Assembly: GCA_028873965.1 (NCBI GenBank)
Contig: JAPPMU010000041.1
Coordinates: 1-64,000 of the forward strand
Source of the DNA: Chloroflexota bacterium
GTDB lineage: Bacteria; Chloroflexota; Dehalococcoidia; Lucifugimonadales; UBA3495
DNA: 64,000 bases
Direction of reading: 5' to 3'
Shown: one piece after another, positions 53,518 to 62,641 of the stretch
Numbering within the stretch: position 1 is the first letter of the stretch
Layout: each line of letters begins with the position of its first letter
Notes under the pieces: model-generated
Databases searched by the model: none
Seen by the model: only the letters and a program-made list of their open reading frames with translations
Told to the model about the DNA's origin: nothing
Program-made: the position numbers and the translations under genes

Positions 53518-54780
53518 TCACGCCTCTCGCAACCGCCGCGAAAACAGGCACAGAAACACCGCCACTGAGCCGGCGATGCCCAGGTAAAGCGCGGTCAACG
53601 GCGCGCCGATCTGCGTAACCATCCACCCGTTCAACGCGCTGGCCGGGAAGTGCGCCTGGATCGCCAGCACGCGCATCCCGCCCATGCGCCCGCGGAACTC
53701 GGGATCCGAGTTGCCCATCAGCACCGTCATCACCAGCACCAGCGACACCGAGCGTCCGATGCCGGTAAGGACCTTTATTGCCAGGGCCACCACCAGCACG
53801 GCCCCGAAGGGCAGCAGCCCCGGCAGCGTCAGCACGGCTACGGCGAACAGGATCATCGACCCGTGCCAGCCGCCGTTCACCGCCCACACCAGCCACCATC
53901 CCTGCCGCCGCAGGTTGCCGATGCCGGCCACCACCAGCGCGCCGATCACCGCGCCCGCGCCCATGGCTCCGTTGAGCAGACCCAAAACCTCCGGCCCGCC
54001 CTGCAGCGTTTCCTTGGCAAAGATCGGCATCAGCGCCGTGGTGAAAGGAAAGCCGGTCACGTTGTACATCGCCGCGATCAGCAGGGCCATGAACAGTTCC
54101 TTACGCTGCCAGACGTGACGCAAGCCCTCGGCCACACCGATGATGATCTGGCGAGGCGTCGTGCTGCCCGCGGTCGCGTTGCGCGTTCGCACCGCCAGCG
54201 CCAACCCGCCGCCAATGAGATACATGACGCCGATGAATCCGAATAACCCCGCCGGAGTGAGCGGGGTGTAGAGGAAACCGCCGACTATCGGCCCCACGAA
54301 CTGTGTGAGGTTTTGGCCGAAACCCAGCATGGCCACTGCATTGGTGAGCCGCTCGCGTGGCACCGTGTCGATCAGCAGGGCGTTGGTCACCGGAAGTTCA
54401 ACGGTGCGAAACGCGCCGCCCCCAAGGATGATTACAAAGATCATCCAGACTTTGAGCGCGTCCAGCAGCAGGAGCGCCATCAACAGGAACGCCAGCGCCG
54501 CCGCGATGAAATGACCCGCCGCCATGAGCAGCCGGCGCGGCATCCGGTCCACCACCGCGCCGGCGAAGACGGACAGGAACGCCAAGCCGAGGGCCGATCC
54601 GCCGGCCAGCCCTACGAGCAGGGCGTCGCCCGTCAACTCCAGCACCAGCCAGAGCACTGCGATGATCTCCATCTGCCGGCCGGCCATGGCGATGTTGGCG
54701 GACACCCAGACCAGCGAAAAGTCGCGCCGCCGGAACGAGCCGAAGGTCTCGCTGGCACGGGCGCCCAGGAATGTGGCCAA
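53518..54780 (-). CDS. MFS transporter
   Basis: This is a major facilitator of 420 aa with about twelve membrane helices. It has SFRRRDFSLVWVSANIAMAG at the start, the loop 2-3 motif GAVVDRMPRRLLM, and a charged central loop. The layout matches the enterobactin-exporter-like (DUF894/MFS_3) group. Substrate is unknown, probably export. A TATAAT lies about 30 bases upstream. Confidence 0.9.
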   Translation of the reverse strand: MATFLGARASETFGSFRRRDFSLVWVSANIAMAGRQMEIIAVLWLVLELTGDALLVGLAGGSALGLAFLSVFAGAVVDRMPRRLLMAAGHFIAAALAFLLMALLLLDALKVWMIFVIILGGGAFRTVELPVTNALLIDTVPRERLTNAVAMLGFGQNLTQFVGPIVGGFLYTPLTPAGLFGFIGVMYLIGGGLALAVRTRNATAGSTTPRQIIIGVAEGLRHVWQRKELFMALLIAAMYNVTGFPFTTALMPIFAKETLQGGPEVLGLLNGAMGAGAVIGALVVAGIGNLRRQGWWLVWAVNGGWHGSMILFAVAVLTLPGLLPFGAVLVVALAIKVLTGIGRSVSLVLVMTVLMGNSDPEFRGRMGGMRVLAIQAHFPASALNGWMVTQIGAPLTALYLGIAGSVAVFLCLFSRRLREA

Positions 54781-54809
54781 GTTGCTAGCTCCCTCGCAAA
54801 CCGGCGCCG

Positions 54810-54815
54810 ATTATA
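54810..54815 (-). promoter_or_regulatory. -10 box for the MFS gene
   Basis: TATAAT is read on the minus strand, 30 bases before ATG 54780. Confidence 0.45.
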
Positions 54816-54944
54816 GCACCGGGCCATCTGCCCTTCCGCATCAGCACCCACTCGCGACGACCACAGCTCGCTATGAACCCGAACTTGCAACGTCCGCGTG
54901 GTAAAATTTCGCATCTGAAACGCAGCATCGCTGGAGGCAACGGA

Positions 54945-56003
54945 ATGGAAATCGGCGTCGGACTGGACCACACTCTGGGAATGAATTGGGACGACCAGGC
55001 CAACTTGGCCCGCGAGGCGGCGGAGTTGGGCTACGAGAGCATCTGGACGCCCGAGAACATCGGCACCGATTCTTTCCAGGTGTGCGCTCGCCGTTGGCAG
55101 GCCAGTTGCGACGTCGTTGAGGGCGGCCTGACCACCGGGATCGGCGTCTCGCCGGTCATGTACCGCACCCCGGTAGGTTTCGCCATGTCCGGCGGCACCG
55201 TGAGCCAGCAGACCGGCGGCAAGTTCATCATGGGTATCGGCGCGGGCAGCGCCTACCGGCCCGCCAACCGCCGAGATCTCGGTTTCCCCCGGGTTTCCGC
55301 TCTGAACCTCATGCGCGATTATCTGACCACCGTGCGCGGCCTGGTCCGCGGCGAGCGTGTCTCCTACCAGGGCGAGCACATCAACTACAACAACATCCGT
55401 CTCGCCATCCGCCCGGCGCCGAACACGCCCATCTACCTGGGCACGCTGGGCCCCGAGATGCTGCGGCTGGCCGGAGAGATCGCCGACGGCGTGTGCCTGA
55501 ACTGGTGCACCCCCGCGCAAATCGCCTGGAGCCGCGAGCGCATCGCCGAGGGCGCGGAGCGCGTCGGCCGTGACCCATCGGAGTGCAAGGTCGTCGAGTA
55601 CATTCGTATCTGCGTCGACGAGGACGAGGACGTCGCCCGCCGCGCCTTCGCCAAGAACTGCCTGGGCTACCCGCTCGGCGCGGCAGTTCCCACGGAGCGG
55701 GAGCGCCAGTTCGGTTACCGCGCCCACTTCGAGCGCATGGGCTACACCGAAGAACTGGCCGGCGCCGACGCCATCCGCTCGCGCGGCGGCGACATGGACG
55801 AGGTCGCCGACGCCTACCCCTCGGATGCCCTGCTGGCCGTCGGCTATTACGGCAAGCCCGACGGTGCCGCCGCGGCTTTCGCTAAGCTGGCCGAGGGCCT
55901 GGACGTCGCCCTGGTTCGCGTCATCTCCGCCCGCCCCGAAATTGCCTCCACCCAAGCCGTCATGCACGCCTGCGCGCCGGAACGGGTGCGGGCTGCTTTG
56001 TGA
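54945..56003 (+). CDS. LLM-class oxidoreductase
   Basis: This is a luciferase-like, probably F420-dependent, oxidoreductase of 352 aa. It starts MEIGVGLDHTLG and has AAELGYESIWTPENIG, then GKFIMGIGAGSAYRPAN and NTPIYLGTLGPEMLRLAGEI. GGAGG lies 7 bases before ATG 54945, and a longer frame from 54873 is unlikely. It overlaps the next small gene by 4 bases (GTGA). Confidence 0.9.
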   Translation: MEIGVGLDHTLGMNWDDQANLAREAAELGYESIWTPENIGTDSFQVCARRWQASCDVVEGGLTTGIGVSPVMYRTPVGFAMSGGTVSQQTGGKFIMGIGAGSAYRPANRRDLGFPRVSALNLMRDYLTTVRGLVRGERVSYQGEHINYNNIRLAIRPAPNTPIYLGTLGPEMLRLAGEIADGVCLNWCTPAQIAWSRERIAEGAERVGRDPSECKVVEYIRICVDEDEDVARRAFAKNCLGYPLGAAVPTERERQFGYRAHFERMGYTEELAGADAIRSRGGDMDEVADAYPSDALLAVGYYGKPDGAAAAFAKLAEGLDVALVRVISARPEIASTQAVMHACAPERVRAAL

Positions 56004-56386
56004 AGCGCCTCGCAATCAACCTGCTGAAAACCATTGTCGCAGCGGCCATCTACGCCGCGATATTTTGGTATAGTTTCAGCATATCTGACAATCCGGACCG
56101 GCGCACAACGGCGATGATCGGGCTGATCAGCCTCGGTATTGCCTACGGCGTGTGGACAGCGCTGTTCAAGGTCGCCGGCGAATTGGCAGGGGGCATCATG
56201 GTACTGGCAGAATTTCTGAACCGACATCTCCTGGAGCCACAGAAACAGCGATTGCTGGAACAAGGACGCCGGGAGGGGCGCAAAGAGGGACGCGCCGAGA
56301 TCCTGGCCAGGATGGAGGAACTGGGTATGGATCCCAGTGCGCTCCTCGCTGATCAAGAAGCGGAGAACGAAGGCAACGACAGTTGA
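56000..56386 (+). CDS. Small membrane protein with charged helical tail
   Basis: The product is 128 aa from a GTG start that overlaps the upstream LLM stop. Two hydrophobic helices occur at about residues 9-27 and 38-68. Then comes a charged helix, EQGRREGRKEGRAEILARM, a type also seen at the end of Uma2- or transposase-like proteins. Function is unknown. It is sandwiched between two LLM genes in one transcript. Confidence 0.6.
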   Translation: MKRLAINLLKTIVAAAIYAAIFWYSFSISDNPDRRTTAMIGLISLGIAYGVWTALFKVAGELAGGIMVLAEFLNRHLLEPQKQRLLEQGRREGRKEGRAEILARMEELGMDPSALLADQEAENEGNDS

Positions 56387-56397
56387 AAGAGGCCACC

Positions 56398-57483
56398 ATG
56401 CACGTAGGCGCCGCCACCATTTTCCAGAACCCGGGCAAGTTCTCCTCCGATTACGATGTGTATCGTGAGGAGCTGCGGCTCGCCGATCTGGCCGAGCCAT
56501 TGGGCTTCCAGTCCATCTGGGGCGTGGAGCACCACTTCACCGACTACACCATGTGCCCCGACGTGCTCCAGTTCCTGACTTACATGGCTGGCCGGACCAC
56601 AGGCATGCAGCTGGGCAGCATGGTCTGCGTCCTGCCCTGGCACGACCCCATGCGCGTCGCCGAACAGGTCTCCATGCTGGACAACCTCAGCGATGGCCGA
56701 TTCATCCTGGGCGTGGGCCGTGGCCTGGCCAAGGTCGAGTACGACGGCTTCCGCGTGGACATGAACGAGTCCCGCACGCGGTTCATCGAATCGGCCGAGT
56801 GCCTGCTGGCCGGCCTAGAAAGCGGGTTCTGCGAGTTCGACGGCGAGTACATCAAGCAACCCCGCCGTGAGATCCGGCCCAACCCGTTCCGCAGCTTCAA
56901 GGATCGCACCTACGCCGCCGCCATCTCACCAGAGAGCAGCCGCATCATGGCCCAACTGGGCGTGGGCATGCTGGTCATCCCGCAAAAGCCCTGGGACGAG
57001 GTCGAGCGCGACCTCACCAACTACCGCAACGCCTGGTACGAGAGCCACGGAACCAATTCCACAGGGCCCCCGCCGCCCGTCGTCGCCTGCTGGACCTTCT
57101 GCCACGAAGACGCCGATTACGCCCGCGACATGGCCCGCCGCTACATCGGCGGCTACTGGCACACGGTCATGGACCACTACCAGTTCAAGGCCGACCACCA
57201 CAAAGACATCAAGGGTTACGAGTACTACGGCAAGGTCGCCGAGAAGATGTTCGACTATGGCGACGATGAGGTCGTGGATTTCTTCGTCAACTTGCAGGTC
57301 TGGGGCACGCCCGAACAGTGCTACGATAAGATCCTGCAGATCCGCGACCGCACCGGGCACGACACCTACGTGGGCGCTTTCAGCTACGCCGCCATGCCCT
57401 ACGATGTCGCCGAAGCGAGCATGCGCCTCTTCGCTGCGGAGGTGACGCCGGAGCTGAAGGCTCTGACGCTGGGAGCGGCTTAA
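56398..57483 (+). CDS. LLM-class oxidoreductase
   Basis: The product is 361 aa. Family features are LGFQSIWGVEHHFTDYTMCP, VLPWHDPMRVAEQVSML and GRFILGVGRGLAKVEYDGF. It is closer to the LLM enzyme at 31521-32690 than to the one just upstream. AGAGG precedes ATG 56398. Substrate is unknown. Confidence 0.9.
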   Translation: MHVGAATIFQNPGKFSSDYDVYREELRLADLAEPLGFQSIWGVEHHFTDYTMCPDVLQFLTYMAGRTTGMQLGSMVCVLPWHDPMRVAEQVSMLDNLSDGRFILGVGRGLAKVEYDGFRVDMNESRTRFIESAECLLAGLESGFCEFDGEYIKQPRREIRPNPFRSFKDRTYAAAISPESSRIMAQLGVGMLVIPQKPWDEVERDLTNYRNAWYESHGTNSTGPPPPVVACWTFCHEDADYARDMARRYIGGYWHTVMDHYQFKADHHKDIKGYEYYGKVAEKMFDYGDDEVVDFFVNLQVWGTPEQCYDKILQIRDRTGHDTYVGAFSYAAMPYDVAEASMRLFAAEVTPELKALTLGAA

Positions 57484-57528
57484 TTCACATCGATGAACAG
57501 GATAAACGGGATTGGCTTTCGGCCCGTC

Positions 57529-57572
57529 ATTCCCGGCTCATCCCGTTATTCCCGCTTTCGCGGGAATCCAGC
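57529..57572. repeat. Copy of the 'GTCATTCCCGC' repeat
   Basis: CCCGTCATTCCCGGCTCATC is followed by ATTCCCGCTTTCGCGGGAAT, a hairpin shared with the arms of the MITE-like elements. A GATGAACAGGATAAACGGGA stretch of the other repeat family lies just before it. Confidence 0.5.
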
Positions 57573-57596
57573 GCCTGGCACGATAGCGAGGAAGGC

Positions 57597-57878
57597 ATGA
57601 CTGACGCCTCACGGGTTATCTGGGCGTACACCGAAGGCCATCTGCGCCAATGGATGGAGGGGCTGTACCGTTACTATAGCAACAGAGGCCGTCATGGCTA
57701 CCACTATCGGTTTCCCGACCCGGCATCCCCGACACCGGAGCAGGCGGACGAGCTGTATCGCCGCATCAAGCACATACTGAACATCCACGTGGACTTTCCG
57801 GATCAGGGGATTGAAGAGTACGCTTGGCAATCACTCGAGACGATGGGCCTCATCAGTGAACGACCGGGCGGCAAGTAG
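57597..57878 (+). CDS. Small protein of unknown function
   Basis: The product is 93 aa, aromatic-rich at the start (RVIWAYTEGHLRQWMEGLYR), with helical TPEQADELYRRIKHILNI. No family is recognised. GAGGAAGG precedes the ATG. A decayed helicase fragment follows it directly. Confidence 0.5.
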   Translation: MTDASRVIWAYTEGHLRQWMEGLYRYYSNRGRHGYHYRFPDPASPTPEQADELYRRIKHILNIHVDFPDQGIEEYAWQSLETMGLISERPGGK

Positions 57879-57891
57879 AGACGATTACAAG

Positions 57892-57990
57892 ATGCTCCAA
57901 CTGCCCACCGGCTGCAAGACGGACGCAAGGCCGTCTAGCTCACCCACCGCAAGGAACTGACCGAGCAGATCCGTGGGATGCTCACCCGCC
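57892..57990 (+). pseudogene. Remnant of a superfamily 2 helicase
   Basis: One frame reads MLQLPTGCKT, a Walker A motif that has lost a residue. Another frame, from 57918, reads DGRKAV, a stop, then LTHRKELTEQIRGML, which matches helicase motif Ia. The expected ~25 residues between them are missing. No further helicase motifs are clear down to 58177, so the stretch 57879-58177 holds only this decayed fragment. Confidence 0.55.
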
Positions 57991-58177
57991 CCCAATATCC
58001 ACCGATTGGGCCAACGTCTAACGCGACGTGCTATACGTCGGCCGGATCAATCAGCAATTCACGCAGTGGCCTGATAGATTTCCGTTGCTTGCAGGAACAG
58101 CGATAATCCCGATACGGTGACATTGGGATCATCCTGCTTATCCTGTCCATCCATGCCAATACCGGAGGCCACCGCTC

Positions 58178-59812
58178 ATGTCCGACTGGTTTCCCAAGCA
58201 AACGATTGGAGACTTGCTCAACCAGGCCGCCGGCCGTTTCGGCGGGCGCGAGGCCCTCATGTACGAGGGCCGACGGTGGACCTTCGACGAGTTTCGCGGC
58301 GAAGTTGATCGCGTGGCTCGCGCCCTGATCAACCTCGGCGTCCAGCCCGGCGACAAGGTTTCGATATGGATGCCCAACCGCGCGGAATGGCTCTTCCTGT
58401 TCGGCGCCGTGGCCAAGATTGGAGCCGTGCTGGTGCCCATCAACACCCGGTTCCGCACCACCGACATGGAGTACCTGGTCAACCATTCCGACTCAACCGC
58501 CCTGATCCTCATGGACCGTTCCGGCCCGGTGGACTTCCTGGACATGCTGCGCGAGGTCGCCCCGGAGGTCGATTCCGGCGACGCCTCGGACCTGCGCCCG
58601 GCCGTCTTCCCTGCCCTCCGCAACGTCATCGTGTTGGGCGAAACCCACCCTGCCGGCGCCATCGACTGGGATGCCATGCTGGCCGGCGCCGACGAAGTGC
58701 CCGCCTCCGAGCTCACCCACCGCGAATCCGCCGTTAGCCCCGACGACACGTTCCTGCTCATGTACACGTCCGGAACCACCGGGTTCCCCAAGGGCGTGAT
58801 GCACTGCCACAACCCCATCCGCACCATCACCGACGCCGCCAACCGCATGGCCATGTCCTCCCGCGACGTCATCCTCATGTACCTCCCCCTGTTCCACTGC
58901 TTCGGGCTCTACGAGGGGCCGCTGATGTCGTGGATCACCGGTGCCCGCATCGTGCTCACCACCATGTTCGATGCCGGCGAGGTGCTGGATCTCCTGGAAT
59001 CCGAGCGGGCCACGGTGATGAACGGGTTCGACACCCACTTCTTCGACCTGACCCACCACCCGGACGTCGACCGGATCGACCGGGGCAGCCTCCGCACCAT
59101 GCTGCTCGCCGTCGGAATGGCCTCTAGCGAACCCACCGCGCGCCTCACCCAGCAGAAGCTCGGCCCGTCGCTCTCGGCCTGGGGAATGACCGAGGTCGGC
59201 GTGGGCGCCACCCGAACTTTCCTGGACGCTCCCGAGGACGACCGTTGTGTTGAAAGCGGCCACCCGCTGCCCGGCTACGAGTTCAAGGTCATCGACCCCG
59301 AAAGCGGCGACACTCTGCCCCCGTCGACTGTCGGCGAGCTGCTGGTGCGCGGCTACGCTCTCATGCAGGGCTACTACAAGCGCCCCGAGGCCACCGCCGA
59401 AGCCATCGACGACCAGGGTTGGTTCCACACCGGCGACGTGGCTACCATGCGCGACGACGGCAGCATCCGCTTCATGGGCCGCTACAAGGACATGCTCAAG
59501 GTCGGGGGCGAAAACGTCGATCCCACCGAGGTCGAAGCCTTCCTGTTGGAGCACCCGGCGGTCAACAAGGTGCAGGTCATCGGCGTCCCCGACGCCCGCC
59601 TGACTGAGGTCGCCTGCGCCTGCGTGGTCGTCGAGCCGGGCCAAGCCATCACCGACGCCGACCTGGACGGTTTCTGTCGCGGGAAGATGGCCAGCTTCAA
59701 GATACCGCGCCATCTGGTCATCATGGACGACTATCCGATGACCTCCAGCGGCAAGGTCCAAAAATACCTGCTCCGCCAGATGGCATCAGAGCAACTTGGC
59801 CTGTCCGCCTAA
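58178..59812 (+). CDS. Acyl-CoA synthetase / AMP-dependent ligase
   Basis: The product is 544 aa. It activates a carboxylic acid to acyl-AMP and then acyl-CoA. The phosphate-binding motif is LLMYTSGTTGFPKGVMHC, the A5-like motif is AWGMTEVG, and the hinge and C-terminal catalytic Lys regions are RYKDMLKVGGENVDPTEVE and MTSSGKVQK. All motifs are intact. It probably feeds acids into the CoA-dependent pathways suggested by the two CoA-transferases. The substrate is not predictable. Confidence 0.93.
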   Translation: MSDWFPKQTIGDLLNQAAGRFGGREALMYEGRRWTFDEFRGEVDRVARALINLGVQPGDKVSIWMPNRAEWLFLFGAVAKIGAVLVPINTRFRTTDMEYLVNHSDSTALILMDRSGPVDFLDMLREVAPEVDSGDASDLRPAVFPALRNVIVLGETHPAGAIDWDAMLAGADEVPASELTHRESAVSPDDTFLLMYTSGTTGFPKGVMHCHNPIRTITDAANRMAMSSRDVILMYLPLFHCFGLYEGPLMSWITGARIVLTTMFDAGEVLDLLESERATVMNGFDTHFFDLTHHPDVDRIDRGSLRTMLLAVGMASSEPTARLTQQKLGPSLSAWGMTEVGVGATRTFLDAPEDDRCVESGHPLPGYEFKVIDPESGDTLPPSTVGELLVRGYALMQGYYKRPEATAEAIDDQGWFHTGDVATMRDDGSIRFMGRYKDMLKVGGENVDPTEVEAFLLEHPAVNKVQVIGVPDARLTEVACACVVVEPGQAITDADLDGFCRGKMASFKIPRHLVIMDDYPMTSSGKVQKYLLRQMASEQLGLSA

Positions 59813-59894
59813 CAACCGCATGAACTCCCTCGCGCACCCTATGAACAGCCCGGCCATCCCCTCGCCTGACGTGGTGTCCACCACGGGCGATTCC

Positions 59895-60003
59895 GTCATT
59901 CCCGCGTGTCATCCCGTCATTCCCGCGTGTCATCCCGTCATTCCTGCGTGTCATCCCGTCATTCCTGCGTGTCATCCCGTCATTCCTGCGAAAGCAGGAA
60001 TCC
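59895..60003. repeat. Tandem 21-bp repeat ending in a hairpin
   Basis: Four 21-base units of GTCATTCCYGCGTGTCATCC plus a final C (starts 59895, 59916, 59937, 59958) are followed by a fifth start at 59979. That last one turns into the hairpin ATTCCTGCGAAAGCAGGAAT. The unit is the left arm of the dispersed repeat copied in tandem. It lies just before the TIM-barrel gene. Confidence 0.85.
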
Positions 60004-60037
60004 AGGTACTCCGATCGAACAGCGTGGTACTCGGCCG

Positions 60038-60796
60038 ATGACTCCTTACATCGGCATCACCGGCTTCTGCTCGCGCAGCGAGGTCGACGCGGTCCTCGCG
60101 GCCCTTCCGGCCAATCCCAACCGCCAGTTGATGTGCGGCGCCCTGCTCAGCAATGCCCTGCTGTCCGGCGAGCCCAGCGACGCCCCAAACCGCTGCCCGG
60201 CGCCGGATGCCATAGCCGGCATTTTCTCCGACGACCCCCGCTGTCTGAACCTCGTCCACTACCGCCCGCCCCCGGGCGCGAACCTGGCGGACGCTCTGGC
60301 CCGTGCCACCGAGGTCGGAGGCCCGCATTGCCACGGGGTCCAGATCAACGCCACCCGCGGCGCTCCGTGGCCTGACCTTGACGCCCTCGCGGCTTACCGC
60401 GAGTGCTGCCGTCCCTCCCGCATCGTGTTCCAGGCCGGACGCGAGGCGATGGAATCGGTCAACCACCGGCCCGACGAACTGGCCCGGCGCTGCGCCACCT
60501 ATTCCGGCCTGGTAACCGACGTGCTGGTTGACGCCTCCGAAGGTCTCGGGCTGTCGCTCGATGCCGCCCGCTCCGCCGACTACCTGGAAGCCCTTCGCGC
60601 CGCCGCCCCGGAGCTGGGACTGGTGGTCGCCGGCGGCCTCCACTCCGGCAACATCTCCGAACTCCTGTCGCCCCTGCTGCCCGAATGGTCCGGCGTCAGC
60701 ATCGACGCCGAGGGCCGCCTCCGCGACGCCGACGACCACCTCAACACCTCCGCCGCCATCGCCTATCTGCAGGCGGCGTCGCAGTTGCTCGATTGA
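60038..60796 (+). CDS. TIM-barrel protein, phosphoribosylanthranilate isomerase-like
   Basis: The product is 252 aa from ATG 60038. It begins PYIGITGFCSRSEVDAVLAA and ends with VLVDASEGLGLSLD, then LGLVVAGGLHSGNI and WSGVSIDAEGRLRD. The late GG loop and strand order fit a beta/alpha-barrel of the TrpF type, but it need not be in tryptophan synthesis, as no trp gene is near. The frame stays open upstream through the 21-bp repeat to 59906. The dual-OB gene follows by 12 bases. Confidence 0.6.
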   Translation: MTPYIGITGFCSRSEVDAVLAALPANPNRQLMCGALLSNALLSGEPSDAPNRCPAPDAIAGIFSDDPRCLNLVHYRPPPGANLADALARATEVGGPHCHGVQINATRGAPWPDLDALAAYRECCRPSRIVFQAGREAMESVNHRPDELARRCATYSGLVTDVLVDASEGLGLSLDAARSADYLEALRAAAPELGLVVAGGLHSGNISELLSPLLPEWSGVSIDAEGRLRDADDHLNTSAAIAYLQAASQLLD

Positions 60797-60808
60797 CCCG
60801 GAGTCGCC

Positions 60809-61492
60809 GTGGCCACGCTGACAGTGAAGCGTATCGTCTGCCTCGCCAATTCCCGTAAAATGGCGGGCCGCTGCGTTGCCGGCAAGGAAATTTCGGAGGA
60901 CGGCCACCCGGGCAACTGGATCCGTCCGGTCAGCAACCGCGAAATCGAATCTATCTCGGAACGGGAAAGATGCTACGCCGACGGCAACGACCCGGAACTG
61001 CTGGACATAATCGAAGTGCCTCTCCTCAGCGCCAAACCCAAGGACTACCAACAGGAAAATTGGCTGCTGGACCCCTCCCGCCAATGGCGCAAGGTGGGCC
61101 GATTGTCCTGGGATGACCTTCCGAGTTTGGCTGACCCGGAAACCCCTTTGTGGACCAACGGATTCACCTCCCGCGGCGGTAAAAACGACCAGGTGCCGGT
61201 AGACGTCGCCGCCGGACACGACACCTCACTGCGGCTGATAAGAGTGGAAGATCTGACCGTCATAGTCTCGGAGCCGTCCCGCCCCAGCGCCAATTTCTCC
61301 ATCCTCCGGGGTCGTTTCACCCACTGCAACGAAACCTACTGCTTTCGCATCACCGACCCGGTCAGCGAGAACGGATCGATCAACCTCCCCTACGCGGAAT
61401 ACCCGGTGGGCGAGCGCTACCTCACAGTCAGTCTCGGTGAGCCCTTCGAAGGCCACGCGTACAAGCTCATCGCCGCCATCATCAGGCCCTGA
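60809..61492 (+). CDS. Dual OB-domain protein (predicted)
   Basis: The product is 227 aa from a GTG start. The N-terminal half has VKRIVCLANSRKMAGRCVAG and GNWIRPVSNREI, and the C-terminal half has a second beta-barrel-like part (YCFRITDPVSE, YLTVSLGEPF). This matches what I recall of the dual OB-containing domain family, which I associate with DUF488 proteins. It heads a three-gene cassette with two DUF488 genes. It may bind nucleic acid or nucleotides, by inference. Confidence 0.6.
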   Translation: MATLTVKRIVCLANSRKMAGRCVAGKEISEDGHPGNWIRPVSNREIESISERERCYADGNDPELLDIIEVPLLSAKPKDYQQENWLLDPSRQWRKVGRLSWDDLPSLADPETPLWTNGFTSRGGKNDQVPVDVAAGHDTSLRLIRVEDLTVIVSEPSRPSANFSILRGRFTHCNETYCFRITDPVSENGSINLPYAEYPVGERYLTVSLGEPFEGHAYKLIAAIIRP

Positions 61493-61506
61493 CGGAGGAC
61501 CTCCGT

Positions 61507-62142
61507 TTGAACCAGACTAAGCCAATGGTGCTCACCGTCGGACACTCCAACCACCCGCCGGAGGCATTCATCAATTTGCTGGTCCGACACGGCGTCGACG
61601 AGATCATAGACGTCCGGTCCGCACCATACAGCCGCTACGCGTCCCAGTTCAATCATGAGGGTATCCAGCGGATGCTCGACGATATTGGCATCGGTTACGC
61701 GTACCTAGGCGGCGAGCTGGGCGGCCGCCCCGCTGATCGTTCGTGCTACGACGCGGATGGCCGCGTTCGATATGATCGGGTCGCAGCAATCGATTCATTC
61801 GACGACGCATTGCGCCGAGTTACCCGGGTGGCGGATGAAAACCGCGTCGCTCTCCTGTGCACCGAAAAGGAACCGCTGGAATGCCACCGCACCTTGCTGG
61901 TGGCGCGAGCCTTGGCTGAACGTGGCGTCGATGTCGCCCACATTCAGGGCGATGGTTCCCTGGAGGACCACGATGACGCCATGAGCCGTCTGCTCGACCT
62001 GCACAAGCTGCCCCCGCACGGCGACATGTTCCGCACCCGAGCCGATGTCATCGCCGAAGCCCTTGACCGGCAAGCCCGCAAATTCGCCTATGTTGAGACC
62101 AACCTGCCTCCTGTGATTGACGGATGGGAGTCCGCTCCGTGA
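61507..62142 (+). CDS. DUF488 protein, first copy
   Basis: The product is 211 aa from a TTG start with GGAGG 8 bases upstream. An ATG at 61525 is an alternative. Family marks are VLTVGHSNHPPEAFINLL, DEIIDVRSAPYSRYASQF, YLGGELGGRP, and LLCTEKEPLECHRTLL. The conserved Cys and His residues suggest a catalytic or metal site, but no DUF488 activity is known to me. It overlaps the next gene by 4 bases. Confidence 0.85.
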   Translation: MNQTKPMVLTVGHSNHPPEAFINLLVRHGVDEIIDVRSAPYSRYASQFNHEGIQRMLDDIGIGYAYLGGELGGRPADRSCYDADGRVRYDRVAAIDSFDDALRRVTRVADENRVALLCTEKEPLECHRTLLVARALAERGVDVAHIQGDGSLEDHDDAMSRLLDLHKLPPHGDMFRTRADVIAEALDRQARKFAYVETNLPPVIDGWESAP

Positions 62143-62576
62143 AGCTCTACACCATCGGTTTCACCCGCAAATCCGCGGCCGAATTCTTCGGCTTGCTCCG
62201 CGAGTCTGGTGCCAAACGGGTTGTCGACGTGCGTCTGCGCAACACCTCTGGGTTGGCCGGGTTCTCGAAAAAGAGCGACCTGCCGTGGTTCCTGCGCGAA
62301 CTCTGCGGCATGGACTACGTGCACCTGCCCCGCCTGTCTCCCACCGACGCGCTGCTGGACGGCTACCGGAAACGCGACATAACGTGGGATGAATACGTGC
62401 CGCAATTCCACTCCATAATCGAACGCCGGCTCATCCGGGCCGCCATCCCGCAGGATATAATCGCCGACAGTTGCCTGCTGTGCAGCGAGGACCGGCCCGA
62501 AAGGTGCCACCGCCGGCTCATCGCCGAGCACTTGCAGCAGCATTGGGGCAATGTAGAAATAATCCATCTGGTCTGA
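62139..62576 (+). CDS. DUF488 protein, second copy
   Basis: The product is 145 aa from GTG 62139, which overlaps the previous stop (GTGA). GGGAG lies 8 bases upstream. It has KLYTIGFTRKSAAEFFGLL, RVVDVRLRNTSGLAGFSK and LLCSEDRPERCHRRLIAEHL, so the family core is complete. It is shorter than copy one and diverged in the middle, so it is probably not a recent duplicate. Confidence 0.85.
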   Translation: MKLYTIGFTRKSAAEFFGLLRESGAKRVVDVRLRNTSGLAGFSKKSDLPWFLRELCGMDYVHLPRLSPTDALLDGYRKRDITWDEYVPQFHSIIERRLIRAAIPQDIIADSCLLCSEDRPERCHRRLIAEHLQQHWGNVEIIHLV

Positions 62577-62641
62577 ATGAAATTATCCTGTTTATCCTGT
62601 CCATCCCTGTAAGGACTCGTCTTTCGCCGGAGGGAACCGCA

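Noticed and set aside
54633..56015. A 460-codon minus-strand frame
   Set aside because: It is mostly antisense to an LLM gene, and its end reads the MFS gene in the wrong frame.
59895..60003. Possible CRISPR array
   Set aside because: The 21-base units are directly joined with no spacers and match an intergenic repeat arm. No cas genes are present.
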